Origin: Nonomuraea rubra
Lineage (GTDB): Bacteria > Actinomycetota > Actinomycetes > Streptosporangiales > Streptosporangiaceae
Direction: 5' to 3'
DNA length: 64,000 bases
Assembly: GCF_014207985.1 (NCBI RefSeq)
Contig: NZ_JACHMI010000001.1
Span: forward strand, 665,001-729,000
Shown here: positions 18,296 through 28,700 of the stretch, in pieces
Layout: each line of letters starts with the position of its first letter
How positions within the stretch are numbered: the stretch's first letter is position 1
The notes under the pieces: model-generated
Databases searched by the model: none
Told to the model about the DNA's origin: nothing
Seen by the model: the letters and a program-made list of their open reading frames with translations, nothing else
Made by a program: the position numbers and the translations under genes

Positions 18296-21200
18296 GCAAC
18301 AACGACCTGGCGAGGGACGCGGCCTCCTGCACACCCAGTCGGGCACCACGCAGGAACGCCTCGGCATGCGCGTCCTCACCGAGAAGAGCCCTGGTCACCG
18401 CCGTGATCCGATCCACGTCACCCCGTTCGGCGGGCGGCAGCGGCGCGCCCACGCTCCGCCGCGCCGCGTCCGCCGCACCGAGTAGGAGCACCGCGCTCCC
18501 GGCGCGGCCCGCGTCCCCGGACAACGCCACCGCGCCCGCCAGCCCTTCGAAGGACAGGGCCACGGCCCGCGGCTCCCCGATCGAACGGGCCACCTCCAGC
18601 CCGCGCAACTGGCAGTCGGCGGCCCGCGCCGCGTCCCCGCGCAGTTCGGCGGTGAAGCCCAGCTCGACGAGCAGCAGGTGCTCGCCGGCCGGCGAGGACA
18701 CGAGCTCGTCGCGGAGCCGGGCCAGGTGCGCCTCCGCCGCGTCGAGGTCGCCGGAACGGCGGGCGCCGAGGGCGAGCCCCATGACCGCGTGCACCTCGCC
18801 GTAGACGTACCCCTGCTCCACGGCCAGCCGCAGGGCCCGTTCGTGCAGGTCACGGGCGCGATCCCAGTCATGGGAGAGCAGCGCCAGCCGGCCCAGCCCG
18901 GACAGGCGGGCGGCGACCTCCGCCGCCAGCCCGAGCTCCTCGGCGATGCGCAGCCCCTCGGTCTGGCGGCGGGCGGCCTCGGGGTAGTCACCCTTGATCT
19001 CGGCGAGCGTGGCCAGCGGCGACACGGTCTGCAACTCGCCCCAGCGGTCCCCGAGCTCGCGGAAGAGCGCGGCGCCGCGCAGGCCGTCCCGGGTGACGGT
19101 GTCGAGGTCGCCACGAGCCAGCGCGTTCATGGCCCGCAGCCCGAGTACGGCGGCGGTGCCCCAGTCATCGGTGGCCAGGAGGCCCAGAGCCTGGGCGCTG
19201 ACCTCCTCGCAGGCGTCCGGGAGCCCGGCGTGGAACAGGCCGTACGCGTGCAGCCACAACGCCCGGCCCCGCCGTACAGGATCGGTGATTTCCTCGTGGG
19301 ACGGCGGCTTCGGGCGGGAGCGGTCGCCGGTCAGCAGCATGAACGCACCTTCCAGCACCCGCAGCTCGGCGGCACCGAGACCGAGCACCGCCGACAGCGC
19401 CCGCAGTTCGGCGGCCTCGGGGACGGCGTCGAGCACCGCCGACAACACGCGGCGGCCCTCGTTCAGCCGGCCGCGCAGCAGCCACCACCAGCAGAGGGCG
19501 GTGGCCAGCCGGGCGGCCGCATCCGGTAGGACCGCCTCCTGGAGCGCCGACCGGAAGTTGGCGGCCTCCGCGTCGAGGCGGCCGAGCCACGCCTGCTGCC
19601 GCGCGCCGCGGAGCTGGGGCTCGGCCTGTTCGGCGAGGTCCAGGTAGTGGCGCAGGTGCCGCTCGCGGACGCCGGCGAGCTCATCCGCCTCGCGCAGTCG
19701 CTCCATCGCGTACGCGGCCACCGATTCGAGCAGCCGGTAGCGCGGCCCCGCCGGGCTGTCGGCCATGACGACCAGCGACCGGTCGACCAGGCGCGTCACC
19801 AGGTCGAGCACCTCCTCGCGGGGCAGGCCGGCCCCCGCGCACACCGCCTCGGCCGCGTCCAGCGTGCAACCGCCGGCGAACCCGGCCAGGCGGCGCAGCA
19901 CGATCCGCTCCTGTTCGCCGAGCAGCTCCCAGCTCCAGTCGATCACCGCCCGCAGGGTCTGCTGCCGTGCCGGGGCACCCCGCTGCCCGGCCGTGAGCAC
20001 CCGGAACCGGTCCTTGAGCCGCGCAGCCAGCTCCCGCACGCCCAGGCCCCGCACGCGGGTCGCCGCCAGTTCGAGCGCGAGCGGGATGCCGTCGAGGCGA
20101 TGGCAGATCTCGGCCACCGCCTCGCGGATCTCGCCGTCGAGGGTGAAGCTCGGGGCGGACGCGGTGGCCCGTTCGGTGAACAGCCGGATCGCGTCGTCAG
20201 GCCGCAGCGGCTCGACCGGAAACAGCGTCTCGCCCGCCAGGCCGAGCGGCTCCCGGCTGGTGGCCAGGACGCGCGCCCCGGGCGCGGCGCGCAGCAGCAG
20301 GTCCACGAGCTCGGCGGCCGGCTCGACGACCTGCTCGCAGTTGTCGAGTACGAGCAGGATCCGGCGCTCGCGCAGGGCGGCGGCGAGCCGGTCGGCGGGC
20401 GTACCGGGGCCCGCTGGGACGTCGCCGCTCACGCCGAGCGTGGCCGCGACGGCCTGCGCGAGGTCCGCCACGCCCCCGCGCTGGCCGGCGAACTCGACCA
20501 GCCAGACCCCATCGGGAAACCGCGAACCGCCCGCTCGCGCCGCCGCCTCCACAGCGACCCGCGTCTTGCCCACCCCGCCCGGCCCGATCAGCGTGACGAG
20601 GCGGGCACCGGCGAGGAGCCTGTCGATCTCCTCCAGGGCATGACGACGCCCGATCAGGGTGGTGAGCTGCGCGGGAAGGTTCGCCCGTGGACGATCCGGC
20701 GCGTCCTGGCGCAGGATCGCCTGGTGGAGCTCGGCCAGCTCAGGGCCGGGGTCCGCGCCGAACTCGTCCGCCAGCCGGTGGCGCAGCTCCTCGTACGAGG
20801 CCAGCGCCTCGCCCTGGCGACCGGCCAGGTAGAGGGCCCGGAGCTGGACGGCGCGCAGCCGCTCGCGCAGCGGATGACGGGCCACCAGATCGGCGAGCTC
20901 CCCGGCGAGCAGGAGGTGGTCGCCCGCGGCGAGGCGGAGCTCGGCCTGCTCCTCCACGACGGCGAGGCGCTGCTCGGCCAGCCGGTGCACCGCCGCGCGG
21001 ACGAACTCCTCGTCGGCGAAGTCGGCGTACGCCGGCCCGCGCCACAGTTCGAGCGCCTCGGCGAGCAGCGCGGCCCGCGTCGCCGGGTCGGCGGACCGGG
21101 CCCCGGCGGCCAGGGCACGGAACCGGTCCGCGTCCACTTGGTCGGCGGGGCCGAGGCGCAGCACGTAGCCCGGCGCCTGGTAGGCCACGCGGTCGCGGCC

Positions 21201-21422
21201 GACGGCCCGGCGCAGCTGGGAGACCTTGGCCTGCAGGGCGTTGGCGGGGTTGCCCGGCGGCTCCGCCCCCCACAGGTCCTCGATGAGCCGATCGGCGCCG
21301 ACCGGCCGTCCCTCGTTCACGAGCAGGTCGGCGAGCAGCGCCCTGACCTTGACTTCGGGAACCTTGATCGGCCGGCCCTCGTCGTCCCGCACCATCAGCG
21401 GGCCAAGCACTCCGAACCACAC
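18282..21422 (-). CDS. SARP/AfsR-type regulator (BTAD, NB-ARC, TPR)
   Basis: Large transcriptional regulator of about 1,046 residues. The GTG at 21422 is preferred because GGTGA lies just upstream and the product then begins at the winged-helix domain (VWFGVLGPLMV). Domains in order: OmpR-type DNA-binding domain (LLADLLVNEGRPV, ALQAKVSQLRRAVG); bacterial transcriptional activation domain (LYLAGRQGEALASYEELR); NB-ARC/STAND ATPase with Walker A LIGPGGVGKTRV and Walker B-like ILLVLDNCEQV; and a long TPR-rich C-terminus. Such proteins usually switch on secondary-metabolite or developmental genes. No biosynthetic cluster lies nearby. It is divergent from the OYE-type reductase gene, which is a likely target. 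Confidence 0.93.
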   Translation of the reverse strand: MWFGVLGPLMVRDDEGRPIKVPEVKVRALLADLLVNEGRPVGADRLIEDLWGAEPPGNPANALQAKVSQLRRAVGRDRVAYQAPGYVLRLGPADQVDADRFRALAAGARSADPATRAALLAEALELWRGPAYADFADEEFVRAAVHRLAEQRLAVVEEQAELRLAAGDHLLLAGELADLVARHPLRERLRAVQLRALYLAGRQGEALASYEELRHRLADEFGADPGPELAELHQAILRQDAPDRPRANLPAQLTTLIGRRHALEEIDRLLAGARLVTLIGPGGVGKTRVAVEAAARAGGSRFPDGVWLVEFAGQRGGVADLAQAVAATLGVSGDVPAGPGTPADRLAAALRERRILLVLDNCEQVVEPAAELVDLLLRAAPGARVLATSREPLGLAGETLFPVEPLRPDDAIRLFTERATASAPSFTLDGEIREAVAEICHRLDGIPLALELAATRVRGLGVRELAARLKDRFRVLTAGQRGAPARQQTLRAVIDWSWELLGEQERIVLRRLAGFAGGCTLDAAEAVCAGAGLPREEVLDLVTRLVDRSLVVMADSPAGPRYRLLESVAAYAMERLREADELAGVRERHLRHYLDLAEQAEPQLRGARQQAWLGRLDAEAANFRSALQEAVLPDAAARLATALCWWWLLRGRLNEGRRVLSAVLDAVPEAAELRALSAVLGLGAAELRVLEGAFMLLTGDRSRPKPPSHEEITDPVRRGRALWLHAYGLFHAGLPDACEEVSAQALGLLATDDWGTAAVLGLRAMNALARGDLDTVTRDGLRGAALFRELGDRWGELQTVSPLATLAEIKGDYPEAARRQTEGLRIAEELGLAAEVAARLSGLGRLALLSHDWDRARDLHERALRLAVEQGYVYGEVHAVMGLALGARRSGDLDAAEAHLARLRDELVSSPAGEHLLLVELGFTAELRGDAARAADCQLRGLEVARSIGEPRAVALSFEGLAGAVALSGDAGRAGSAVLLLGAADAARRSVGAPLPPAERGDVDRITAVTRALLGEDAHAEAFLRGARLGVQEAASLARSLLPDVS

Positions 21423-21538
21423 AGTGGTCACCGTACACAGGGCCGGTCGGCGGGCCATCAGCGGACCATCAGGGGCTCCGAAGCGCTCAGGAGCACAGTC
21501 GTCATCGCCCACGGAACATGAGAGATCGGACGACGACC

Positions 21539-22663
21539 ATGTCGAGCACAGCGTTGACCTCCCGCCTGTTCGAGCCCGCCAGGCTCGGCTCCCTGCACCT
21601 GCCCAACCGGCTGGTGATGGCGCCGCTGACGCGTAACCGCGCGTCGGCCGACGGCGTCCCCCAGCCGATCATGGCGACGTACTACGCCCAGCGCGCGTCC
21701 GCCGGACTGATCATCGCCGAGGCCACCACGCCGAACGCGGTCGGGCAGACCTATCCCGACATTCCCGCCATCTACCACAACAGGCATGTGGCCGGCTGGC
21801 GGCGCGTCACCGGCGCGGTGCGCGCCGCGGGCGGCACGATGTTCCTGCAGTTGCAGCACGGCGGCCGGATCGGCCACCCGGACACCACCGGGCTGACGCC
21901 GCTCGCCCCCTCGCCGGTGGCGTTCCCCGATCCGATCCACACCCCTGCCGGGTCCAGGCCGGGGGTCGTGCCCCGCGCGATGACCGTCGCGGAGATCCGA
22001 TCCACCGTGGCCCACTTCGCCGCCGCAGCCCGGCGGGCCATCGACGCCGGGTTCGAGGGGGTGGAGGTGCACGGTGGCAACGGCTACCTCATCCACCAGT
22101 TCCTGTCGGAGGTCACCAACCACCGCACCGACGCCTACGGCGGCTCGGCGGCCGGCCGCATCCGGTTCGCGGTCGAGGTGGTCGAGGCCGTGGCCGACGC
22201 GATCGGTCCCGCGCGGGTGGGCCTGCGCATCGCACCCGGCGTCACGGCCAACGCCATGCGCGAGCACGACATCGAGCACGTCTATCCCGCGCTCGTCGGC
22301 GCGCTGGCGGACATGGGCCTGGCCTATCTGCATGTCGTGTTCGCCGACCCCGCCCAGCCCCTGTTCCACCGCGTCCGCGCCGACTGGCCGGCGGCGTTGA
22401 TCGCCAACCCGGCACTGCCCTGGCCGACCCCGCTCCCCGCCGACGGCGGGCGTCACGCGGGCGAGCGGCTGCTCGCGGCCGGCGCCGACCTGATCTCGCT
22501 GGGCCGGGCCTTCCTGGCCAACCCCGATCTGGTCGAACGGTTCCGCCGCGGCGCGCCGCTCAATCCGGTGCGCGCGGAGTACTGGTACGGGGGTGGGGAG
22601 CTCGGATACACCGACTACCCGGTGCTGGCCGCCGCGGAGGAGCGCGCTCCGGCCCTGGCCTGA
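21539..22663 (+). CDS. Old yellow enzyme-type ene-reductase (NADH:flavin oxidoreductase)
   Basis: FMN-dependent ene-reductase of 374 residues that reduces activated carbon-carbon double bonds using NAD(P)H. A TIM-barrel of the OYE/NemA class is shown by LGSLHLPNRLVMAPLTRNRA at the N-terminus (within 20 residues), the FLQLQHGGRIGHP strand, and GFEGVEVHGGNGYLIHQFL. The substrate-binding pair is replaced by the common His-x-x-Asn/His arrangement in HGGNGYL. LGRAFLANPDL near the end is the FMN-phosphate site. The start at 21539 (MSSTALTSRLFEP) is preferred over ATG 21518. The substrate is unknown. The gene is divergent from the SARP-type regulator. Confidence 0.92.
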   Translation: MSSTALTSRLFEPARLGSLHLPNRLVMAPLTRNRASADGVPQPIMATYYAQRASAGLIIAEATTPNAVGQTYPDIPAIYHNRHVAGWRRVTGAVRAAGGTMFLQLQHGGRIGHPDTTGLTPLAPSPVAFPDPIHTPAGSRPGVVPRAMTVAEIRSTVAHFAAAARRAIDAGFEGVEVHGGNGYLIHQFLSEVTNHRTDAYGGSAAGRIRFAVEVVEAVADAIGPARVGLRIAPGVTANAMREHDIEHVYPALVGALADMGLAYLHVVFADPAQPLFHRVRADWPAALIANPALPWPTPLPADGGRHAGERLLAAGADLISLGRAFLANPDLVERFRRGAPLNPVRAEYWYGGGELGYTDYPVLAAAEERAPALA

Positions 22664-22690
22664 CCGCCTTCCGATCGATCGACGTACGTC

Positions 22691-22704
22691 GCCCGGCGCC
22701 GGGC
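22691..22704. terminator. GC-rich palindrome after the ene-reductase gene
   Basis: GCCCGGCGCCGGGC is a perfect 14-bp palindrome about 30 bp after the stop at 22663. It is a plausible terminator element, but it could be chance in this GC-rich DNA. Confidence 0.35.
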
Positions 22705-22813
22705 CGAGTCGTGGCCCGGCCACGCCGTCTCATCCGGCTATGGGGGCGGCTCACATTGACCGGTACCTCCGGATCGGGCGAACTTGACTCATCTCGGCTA
22801 CATGGGAGGTCTG

Positions 22814-24061
22814 ATGGGACGACGTTCGTGGACACGGATGGCCGCGGCCCTCGGGTTGGCAGCCGGCGCGCTGCTCGCGACACCCGCCGCGGCGACCGCG
22901 ACGCGCTCGGTGACGCTGGAGGCCACCTACACCTCGGGCCTGGAGAACGGCTGGGCGCTCGTCGAGCGTTACCGGGACGGCTCGACCGCGTTCCAGGCCG
23001 AGACCTACCCGCCCGACGGGCGGGGTGATCAGAAGGGACAGACCAGGCGCCTGTTCGGCGACGTCGCCCGCCCGCACTCCTCGCGGTTCCTGCTGTACCA
23101 CGCGCCGGGCTGGCAGACGGGCGCCAAGAGCACGCCCGTGCTGCTGGTGCACGGCGCCAACCAGACCGCCGACCTGGCCTGGGCCAACCCGAACGCCGCC
23201 GGCTCGTACGGCTGCGGCCAGGCGAGCTGCCCCACCACCGGCCTCATGCAGCACCTCAGCGGCCAGGGCTACAAGGTGTTCGCGATCGGCTTCCCGCATG
23301 TCACGGGGGACGGCCACTACTGGGCCGAGCAGATCCACGACGCCGTCACCAGGATCCGGGCGAAGACCGGTGCCGCGCAGGTGGACGTGATCGGCTGGTC
23401 GAAGGGCGCGTTCAACGCCCGCATGTACGTCTCGTCGCTGCGCAAGTCCTGGGGCACGGCCTACGCGGGCGGCGTCAGGAAGCTGATCCTCGTCGGCGGG
23501 CCGAACAAGGGCTTCGACTGGGGCTACCGGCACGGCTGGACCCACGATTTCGCGATATTTCCGGAATGCGGGGGCTCGTTGAACGCACCCGCACCCCACA
23601 CCCAGATGGTCTGCTACGGACTGTGGCGCAACCACCCCGACCTGAGCTACGAGGGCACCGCCTACCCCGGCTCCGACGACATGCTCTACCGCTGGGACAA
23701 CGTCTACCCGCTGTCCACCGCCGAACAGGACTGGTACACCACCTACTACGGCGGCACCGGCTTCTACACCGCCGGCCGCGGCATCCAGTGGGCCATCGAC
23801 AGAGGCTCGCTCGTGCAACCCCTCATCAACGCGGGGACACCGTCGAGCGTGCCGGTCTACCAGCTGTGCGGCAACATGCCGGACATGGCCCTGCTGCACA
23901 ACGAGCACACAGGACCGTCCGACGGCGCCGTCTTCGTGGCGAGCTGCACCGCGCCCGACGGCCTCGCGAACCGGGCCGCCACGGCGACGCTCCCGCTCAA
24001 CCACCTCAAGCTCGGCTGGTCCGCGACCGCCATGTCCCAGATCGCGGCCTGGCTCGGCTGA
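22814..24061 (+). CDS. Secreted alpha/beta-hydrolase (lipase)
   Basis: Exported lipase/esterase-like protein of about 415 residues. ATG 22814 follows GGGAGGT and starts a signal peptide (MGRRSWTRMAAALGLAAG, cleavage near PAAATA). The strand PVLLVHGANQT holds the oxyanion HG, and DVIGWSKGAFNAR is the nucleophile elbow with Ser in GWSKG. A late His in PLNHLKLGWS probably completes the triad with an Asp in the SDGAVFV region. Several Cys suggest disulfides. It resembles the actinobacterial class 2 triacylglycerol lipases. Substrate preference is not visible. Confidence 0.87.
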   Translation: MGRRSWTRMAAALGLAAGALLATPAAATATRSVTLEATYTSGLENGWALVERYRDGSTAFQAETYPPDGRGDQKGQTRRLFGDVARPHSSRFLLYHAPGWQTGAKSTPVLLVHGANQTADLAWANPNAAGSYGCGQASCPTTGLMQHLSGQGYKVFAIGFPHVTGDGHYWAEQIHDAVTRIRAKTGAAQVDVIGWSKGAFNARMYVSSLRKSWGTAYAGGVRKLILVGGPNKGFDWGYRHGWTHDFAIFPECGGSLNAPAPHTQMVCYGLWRNHPDLSYEGTAYPGSDDMLYRWDNVYPLSTAEQDWYTTYYGGTGFYTAGRGIQWAIDRGSLVQPLINAGTPSSVPVYQLCGNMPDMALLHNEHTGPSDGAVFVASCTAPDGLANRAATATLPLNHLKLGWSATAMSQIAAWLG

Positions 24062-24137
24062 CCGTCCGGCGCAGCGCCCGCAACCGGCGTCGTAGAAGAT
24101 CGGCTCTGCGGTCATGAATGCGGAGGACTTGCTGCGC

Positions 24138-24665
24138 CTAGCGGGGCTGCGCCAGTCCGTTGGGAGCCACCGTTCCGTCCAGCAGCCCATCGGGAGAGAC
24201 GATGATGGGCAACCCCCTGACCACGTCACCGTCGAGCAACCCCACCTGGGCGAGCACCGCGGCTTGATCCCAGTAGATGCGCTCGCTCGCGACCGCCGTC
24301 CCCTCGAACCCCACGATCCCGATCACCGGGACGCGCACCCGCCTGCCCGTCGGCGCCACGGCGGGCAGGATCCACGGGATCTCGATGTCATGGGTGAAGG
24401 TGATCATCATCTCGTCGACGATGCGATCGTCCCCGACCGTGCGGCTCAGCGACTCGATGGACATGTCGGCCGCGTTCCGCCCCACGAACCATCGCCGGTA
24501 GAAGTCACGAACCCCTTCGTACCCCGTACCGCCCATGCCGGTCGGCACGTGCAGGACGGTCGGATCATCCGTCATCGTACGCATCGTGGCGTCCACGTCG
24601 CGGGTCTCGAACTCGGCCGCGGTGTGCGCTTCCCACATGCGCTCCATGGCTTGGCGATCGGCCAT
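24138..24665 (-). CDS. NTF2/SnoaL-like protein
   Basis: Protein of 175 residues with an NTF2-like alpha+beta fold: an N-terminal helix (MERMWEAHTAAEFETRD), the acidic strand pattern DATMRTMTDDPTVLHVPTG, and YEGVRDFYRRWF. Members include polyketide cyclases, delta-isomerase-like enzymes and ligand-binding proteins, so no reaction can be assigned. It stands alone between the lipase and a divergent RibD_C-type gene. A 260-bp stretch to the next gene shows no further ORF. Confidence 0.8.
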   Translation of the reverse strand: MADRQAMERMWEAHTAAEFETRDVDATMRTMTDDPTVLHVPTGMGGTGYEGVRDFYRRWFVGRNAADMSIESLSRTVGDDRIVDEMMITFTHDIEIPWILPAVAPTGRRVRVPVIGIVGFEGTAVASERIYWDQAAVLAQVGLLDGDVVRGLPIIVSPDGLLDGTVAPNGLAQPR

Positions 24666-24926
24666 CCGTCTCCTCCATCAATCCGGGTGATCGACGACGT
24701 GTCCCGGCGACGAGTCTGCCGTACCCGCCTGGATCGTACGATGGCCGGATCACCTACGAGAGCCGGGTGATCCTCGGTTCCGCAGACCTGGCGTGGTCCC
24801 GGCGCGAATGTGAAGCCGACGTCATCACCTACGCGTTCTGAATCCGTCGTCTCCGCCCAAGACGGCAACCGCGGCCGTCATCTACCGTGTACCCCGGAGC
24901 ACGCCCGAGCACGAGGAGACAGCACA

Positions 24927-25505
24927 GTGCGTAACTTGGTCTACACCGGTTTCATGTCACTCGACGGCGTCGTGGACTCGCCCGGCGGCGGGCCGGGGGA
25001 GGAGCACCGCAGCGGCGGATGGGTGTTCAAGGACCTCGAGTTCGTCCCCGAGGCCTGGTCGCTGAAGGGTGAGGAGCTCGCCGACACGACGGCGTTGATG
25101 TTCGGCCGTCGCAGCTACGAATCGTTCGCAGCGGTCTGGCCCGGCTCGGAGGACCACGCCGACTACAAGGAGCTGCCCAAATACGTGGTGTCGGCCACGC
25201 TGTCCGACGACGCCATCGTCGACGGATGGGGACCGACCACGATCCTGCGCTCGACCGAGGACGTCGCCGCGCTCAAGGAGGGTGAGGGCGGCGCGATCTA
25301 CATCCACGGGAGCGCGGAGCTGGCTCGGCGGCTGTCGGACGCGGGCCTGATCGACCAGTACAACCTGCTCGTCTTTCCCGTGCTGCTCGGTGCCGGGAAG
25401 AGCATGTTCGGCCGCGCCGACCGGGACAAGTACATGCTGACGCTGCGGGAATCGGAGAGCTACCCGAACGGGATCCTGAAGCTGGTGTACGACGTCAAGC
25501 GCTGA
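24927..25505 (+). CDS. Dihydrofolate reductase-family (RibD C-terminal-like) protein
   Basis: Protein of 192 residues from GTG 24927, which has GAGGAGAC seven bases upstream. The sequence is VRNLVYTGFMSLDGVVDSPGG, then ALMFGRRSYESFA and IYIHGSAELARRL, ending LLVFPVLLGAGKSMFG. This is the DHFR-like/RibD_C fold of the YwjB/YyaP group. These proteins bind NADPH-like cofactors but mostly have unknown substrates. It is the last gene of the ordinary chromosomal stretch before the accessory region. Confidence 0.88.
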   Translation: MRNLVYTGFMSLDGVVDSPGGGPGEEHRSGGWVFKDLEFVPEAWSLKGEELADTTALMFGRRSYESFAAVWPGSEDHADYKELPKYVVSATLSDDAIVDGWGPTTILRSTEDVAALKEGEGGAIYIHGSAELARRLSDAGLIDQYNLLVFPVLLGAGKSMFGRADRDKYMLTLRESESYPNGILKLVYDVKR

Positions 25506-25560
25506 TCCAGGTCGAGGGTGATCGCGCCGTCGGCAGCCCGCGCAATGGGAGGCTTGGACC

Positions 25561-25755
25561 GTGCGTACCTGGTTCGCGCCCGACAAGGCCGAGGAGTTCG
25601 AGGCCGCCAAGGACCTGCTGATCCGGCGGTGTGTCACCTGGGCGGAGGAGCACGGGCATCCGGTCGATGACCTGCTTGGCAATCTCAACGGTCCGAGTAC
25701 GTCGGGGACTCGGGCGGCAGCACGAGTTTCGGAAGATCGCGGGCGAGTACGTTGA
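25561..25755 (+). pseudogene. Truncated 5' gene fragment at island boundary
   Basis: A GTG at 25561 with a good ribosome site (GGGAGG) opens a well-formed, acidic N-terminus of about 40 residues (MRTWFAPDKAEEFEAAKDLL and on). It then runs at about 25682 into the 3' end of the convergent helicase gene, where the frame makes no further sense. I do not recognise the family. It looks like the start of a resident gene cut off by insertion of the accessory DNA to its right. Confidence 0.55.
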
Positions 25756-28700
25756 AGTAGCGCTGCGTCGACCACGACGCCCGATCGCCGATCACGTAGA
25801 GGCGCCGCTTGGCGCGGCTGACCGCCACGTTCAGCAGGTTCGGACGCATGGCCGCCCAGGCCTTGGCGCCTGGCCGTTGCGGATCGCCGCCCAGGACGAG
25901 CACGACCACCTTGGCCTCCTTGCCCTGGGCCGTGTGCACGGTCCCTGCCTCCACGCCGGGAAATCGCCGTGCGACCTGCTGCATCCCGCGTACGACGTCG
26001 CGGAACGGGCTGATCACGAAGATGTCCTCCGGTGCGACCTTGTCGCGGGCGAGCCGGGTCAGGATGCGTTCCAGCGCGGCCCCCTCCTCGGGGATCCAGT
26101 GTCCGCTCGAGCCGGCTCCGACGACGTCGATCCACACACTCTCCGGCAGTTCGACCGGGGCTTCAGTGATCTTGCCGTAAACCATGAGCCCGTCGTACGC
26201 GATGGTGTTGGAGATGCCGAACATGGGTTCGTCACAGCGTCGGTGGACGCGCAGCGGGGCTCCGACCCAGACGGGAGCGTCTTCTCCGGGCAGATACGTG
26301 CCGTACGCGTTCGTGTGATCGGCCAGCTGCTGAACCGAGGTGCGTCCCGGAAGCCAGTGCTCCTCCTGGACGCCGAACGTACGCCGCAGTGCCTGCTGGG
26401 CGGCGAACGGCAGCGTGACCACCGGCTCCAGCTGCAGAGGATCCCCTACGGCCACCACTCGCCGTGACCGCCAGATTGCGCCCGCCGCGAGCTGAGGTGC
26501 GGCCTGGCCGGCCTCGTCGATGAACAACCAGCCCAGCGCCTCACGAGTGAGGTGCGCGAACACGCGATCGAAGGAGGCAAAGGTGGTGGAGACGACCGGG
26601 ACCAGGAAGAACAGGCTCTGCCACGCTGCCCGTACGGCCTCCTCCGGCACGCCGGCGGGCACGTCCCCGGTGACGACGTCCATGGCGGCTTGCAGGCTTC
26701 TGCGCATCCGCCTCGCCTCCGCGCGGAGGAACGCCTGGTGCAGGCGGAGGGCCTCCACGAACAGGTCGGTGCGGGCGTGGTTCCAGGCCTCGTCGGTCCA
26801 CAGCGTCTGACTTTCCCGGTGCTTCTCGTCGGTCCACCAGCGCTCGTCCGGGAAGAACCGCCCGAGCCGCTCCTGCTGGACGGCCAGCCGGGACTGGATC
26901 TCGGCCAGCCGGGACCGGGCGTTGTGCAATTCGGCGCGCCGGGAGTCGCGCTCGTGGGAGATCTGCGCGGCGGCCTGGCGGAGTCTTTCCAATCGCGCGG
27001 TCGCGGTGCCGAGCGCGTGCTCAGCGCTCTGAACGTCACCTGCCAGGGCCCGGTCCTGCGCATGCCACTCCCGGGAGGCCTTCCCGAGGGTGAAGAGCGC
27101 GGTGACCAGGCTGGGCTGGAACTGTTGATGCTCCTGGCGGCTGCGCTTGCGTGCGGTGATCTCCTCCCGGGCCGTCCCTTCGAGCCGCTTGGCGTCGTCG
27201 AACTCGGTGCGCAGGGTGGTGAGGCGATCTTCGGCGGCGGTGATCTGCGCGGTCGCCCGTGTGATGATGCGCTGCTGTACGGGCATGTCCCGCAAGGCGT
27301 CGTGGGCGGTGGCTCGCTCGCTCCGAAGAGCCTGGACGCGTTCGTAAGCGAGGGTGAAGGACTCGACCGCCGTCGCCCATGGCTCCGTCGTGGTGTCCTG
27401 CCAGGTTTCGAAGCTCATCCGCAGACCGGGTTCGTCGGCGGTGCCGTACCAGGCCTTGCTGACGAACTCCATGCGGTAGGACTTCCGGCCCAGCTTGGCC
27501 GCCACCAGGCCCCAGGCGGGCTCGCCGAGCACGCGGCTCGCCACGTCGTCGAAGTAGGCGGCCTCTCCTCGCCAGAGCGCGTCGATCGCCTTCTCTCCGG
27601 GGATCTCGGTCGTGACGTTCTCCACAGCCCCGTTGTTGGCCGAGGTGACCACCATCTCGAAGCCGGTGAGCTCTTCGCGCCACAGGCTCACCACCCGCCG
27701 GAAGTCGCCCGTCTGCCAGCGCATCTCTCCCCTGAACGCGGCCTCGGTGCTGGGGAGCCTGGACAGGCGCAGCGCGCGCTCCACGACGTTGGCCGCGATC
27801 AGATCCCTGAGCATCGTGGTCTTGCCGGTGCCCGGAGGCCCGTTGACGGCGAACAATCCCGCCCGCGGGGCCAGCTCGGACATGATCGTGTTGACCGCGA
27901 ACTGCTGGCTCAGCGCGAGCGGCAGGCCCGGCCCCTGAGGCCAACGTCCCGCAGGGACCTGTTCGGGTGCCACGTGGTCGAGAACCACCTGCGGCTCCTT
28001 GCGCACGTCCACACGGGACGGCTCTGGGATCCGCAGGTAGGTGTCCAAGGCTGCGCCATAGGCGCCTGCCCGGACGGCTGAGGCCACTCGTTCGAGATCT
28101 TGGACGATGAAGCTGTTCAGGAAGTCGGTGCTGCCGTCATCGTCGTGCTCGCGCCGGCGCGAAACCTGTACGCACTTGACGAGCAGACCGTCGGGGGCCA
28201 GGACCTCCTCCACCCCGAACCGGTCGGCCGTGAGCTTCATGAGTGCCCGCAAGTCGTCCTGCCTGAGAGGACGACCTACACAGACGCCTTCGTCTCGCAG
28301 TTCGGCGGCCCGCGTGTCATGCTCCAGGGCGGCGACGAGTTCCTCACCGGCGGCACCCACGCGTCCGGCCGCCACGTCGAAGCCCCTGAGCCAGGCCGGA
28401 TCCCGGTGGCCGGGGGACACCGTGCGACCTGCCGCCCAGGCAGCACTGGAGAACTCCCACGCTCCCAGCAACGGCCGGCCTTCTTCCGTGACCAGCATGG
28501 CGAAGAGCGCACTCGCCCCCTGCGGGGCACGGTCGAAGTTCTCCGGATCGGGCCCGAACACCTTCTCCAGCAGGAGCCGCACGCGCTCGAGCTGGAAGAC
28601 GCCGCCGTAGACGATGTAGCGCCACGTCATGTTCGGCCTGATGCGCCTGCGCTGGAGAGGGTGACCGGCCTCCCAGGGCAGCAGGGCGCCGGCCTGTACC

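Noticed and set aside
26552..28081. Plus-strand frame opposite the large helicase
   Set aside because: Shadow of the helicase, whose motifs are intact on the minus strand.
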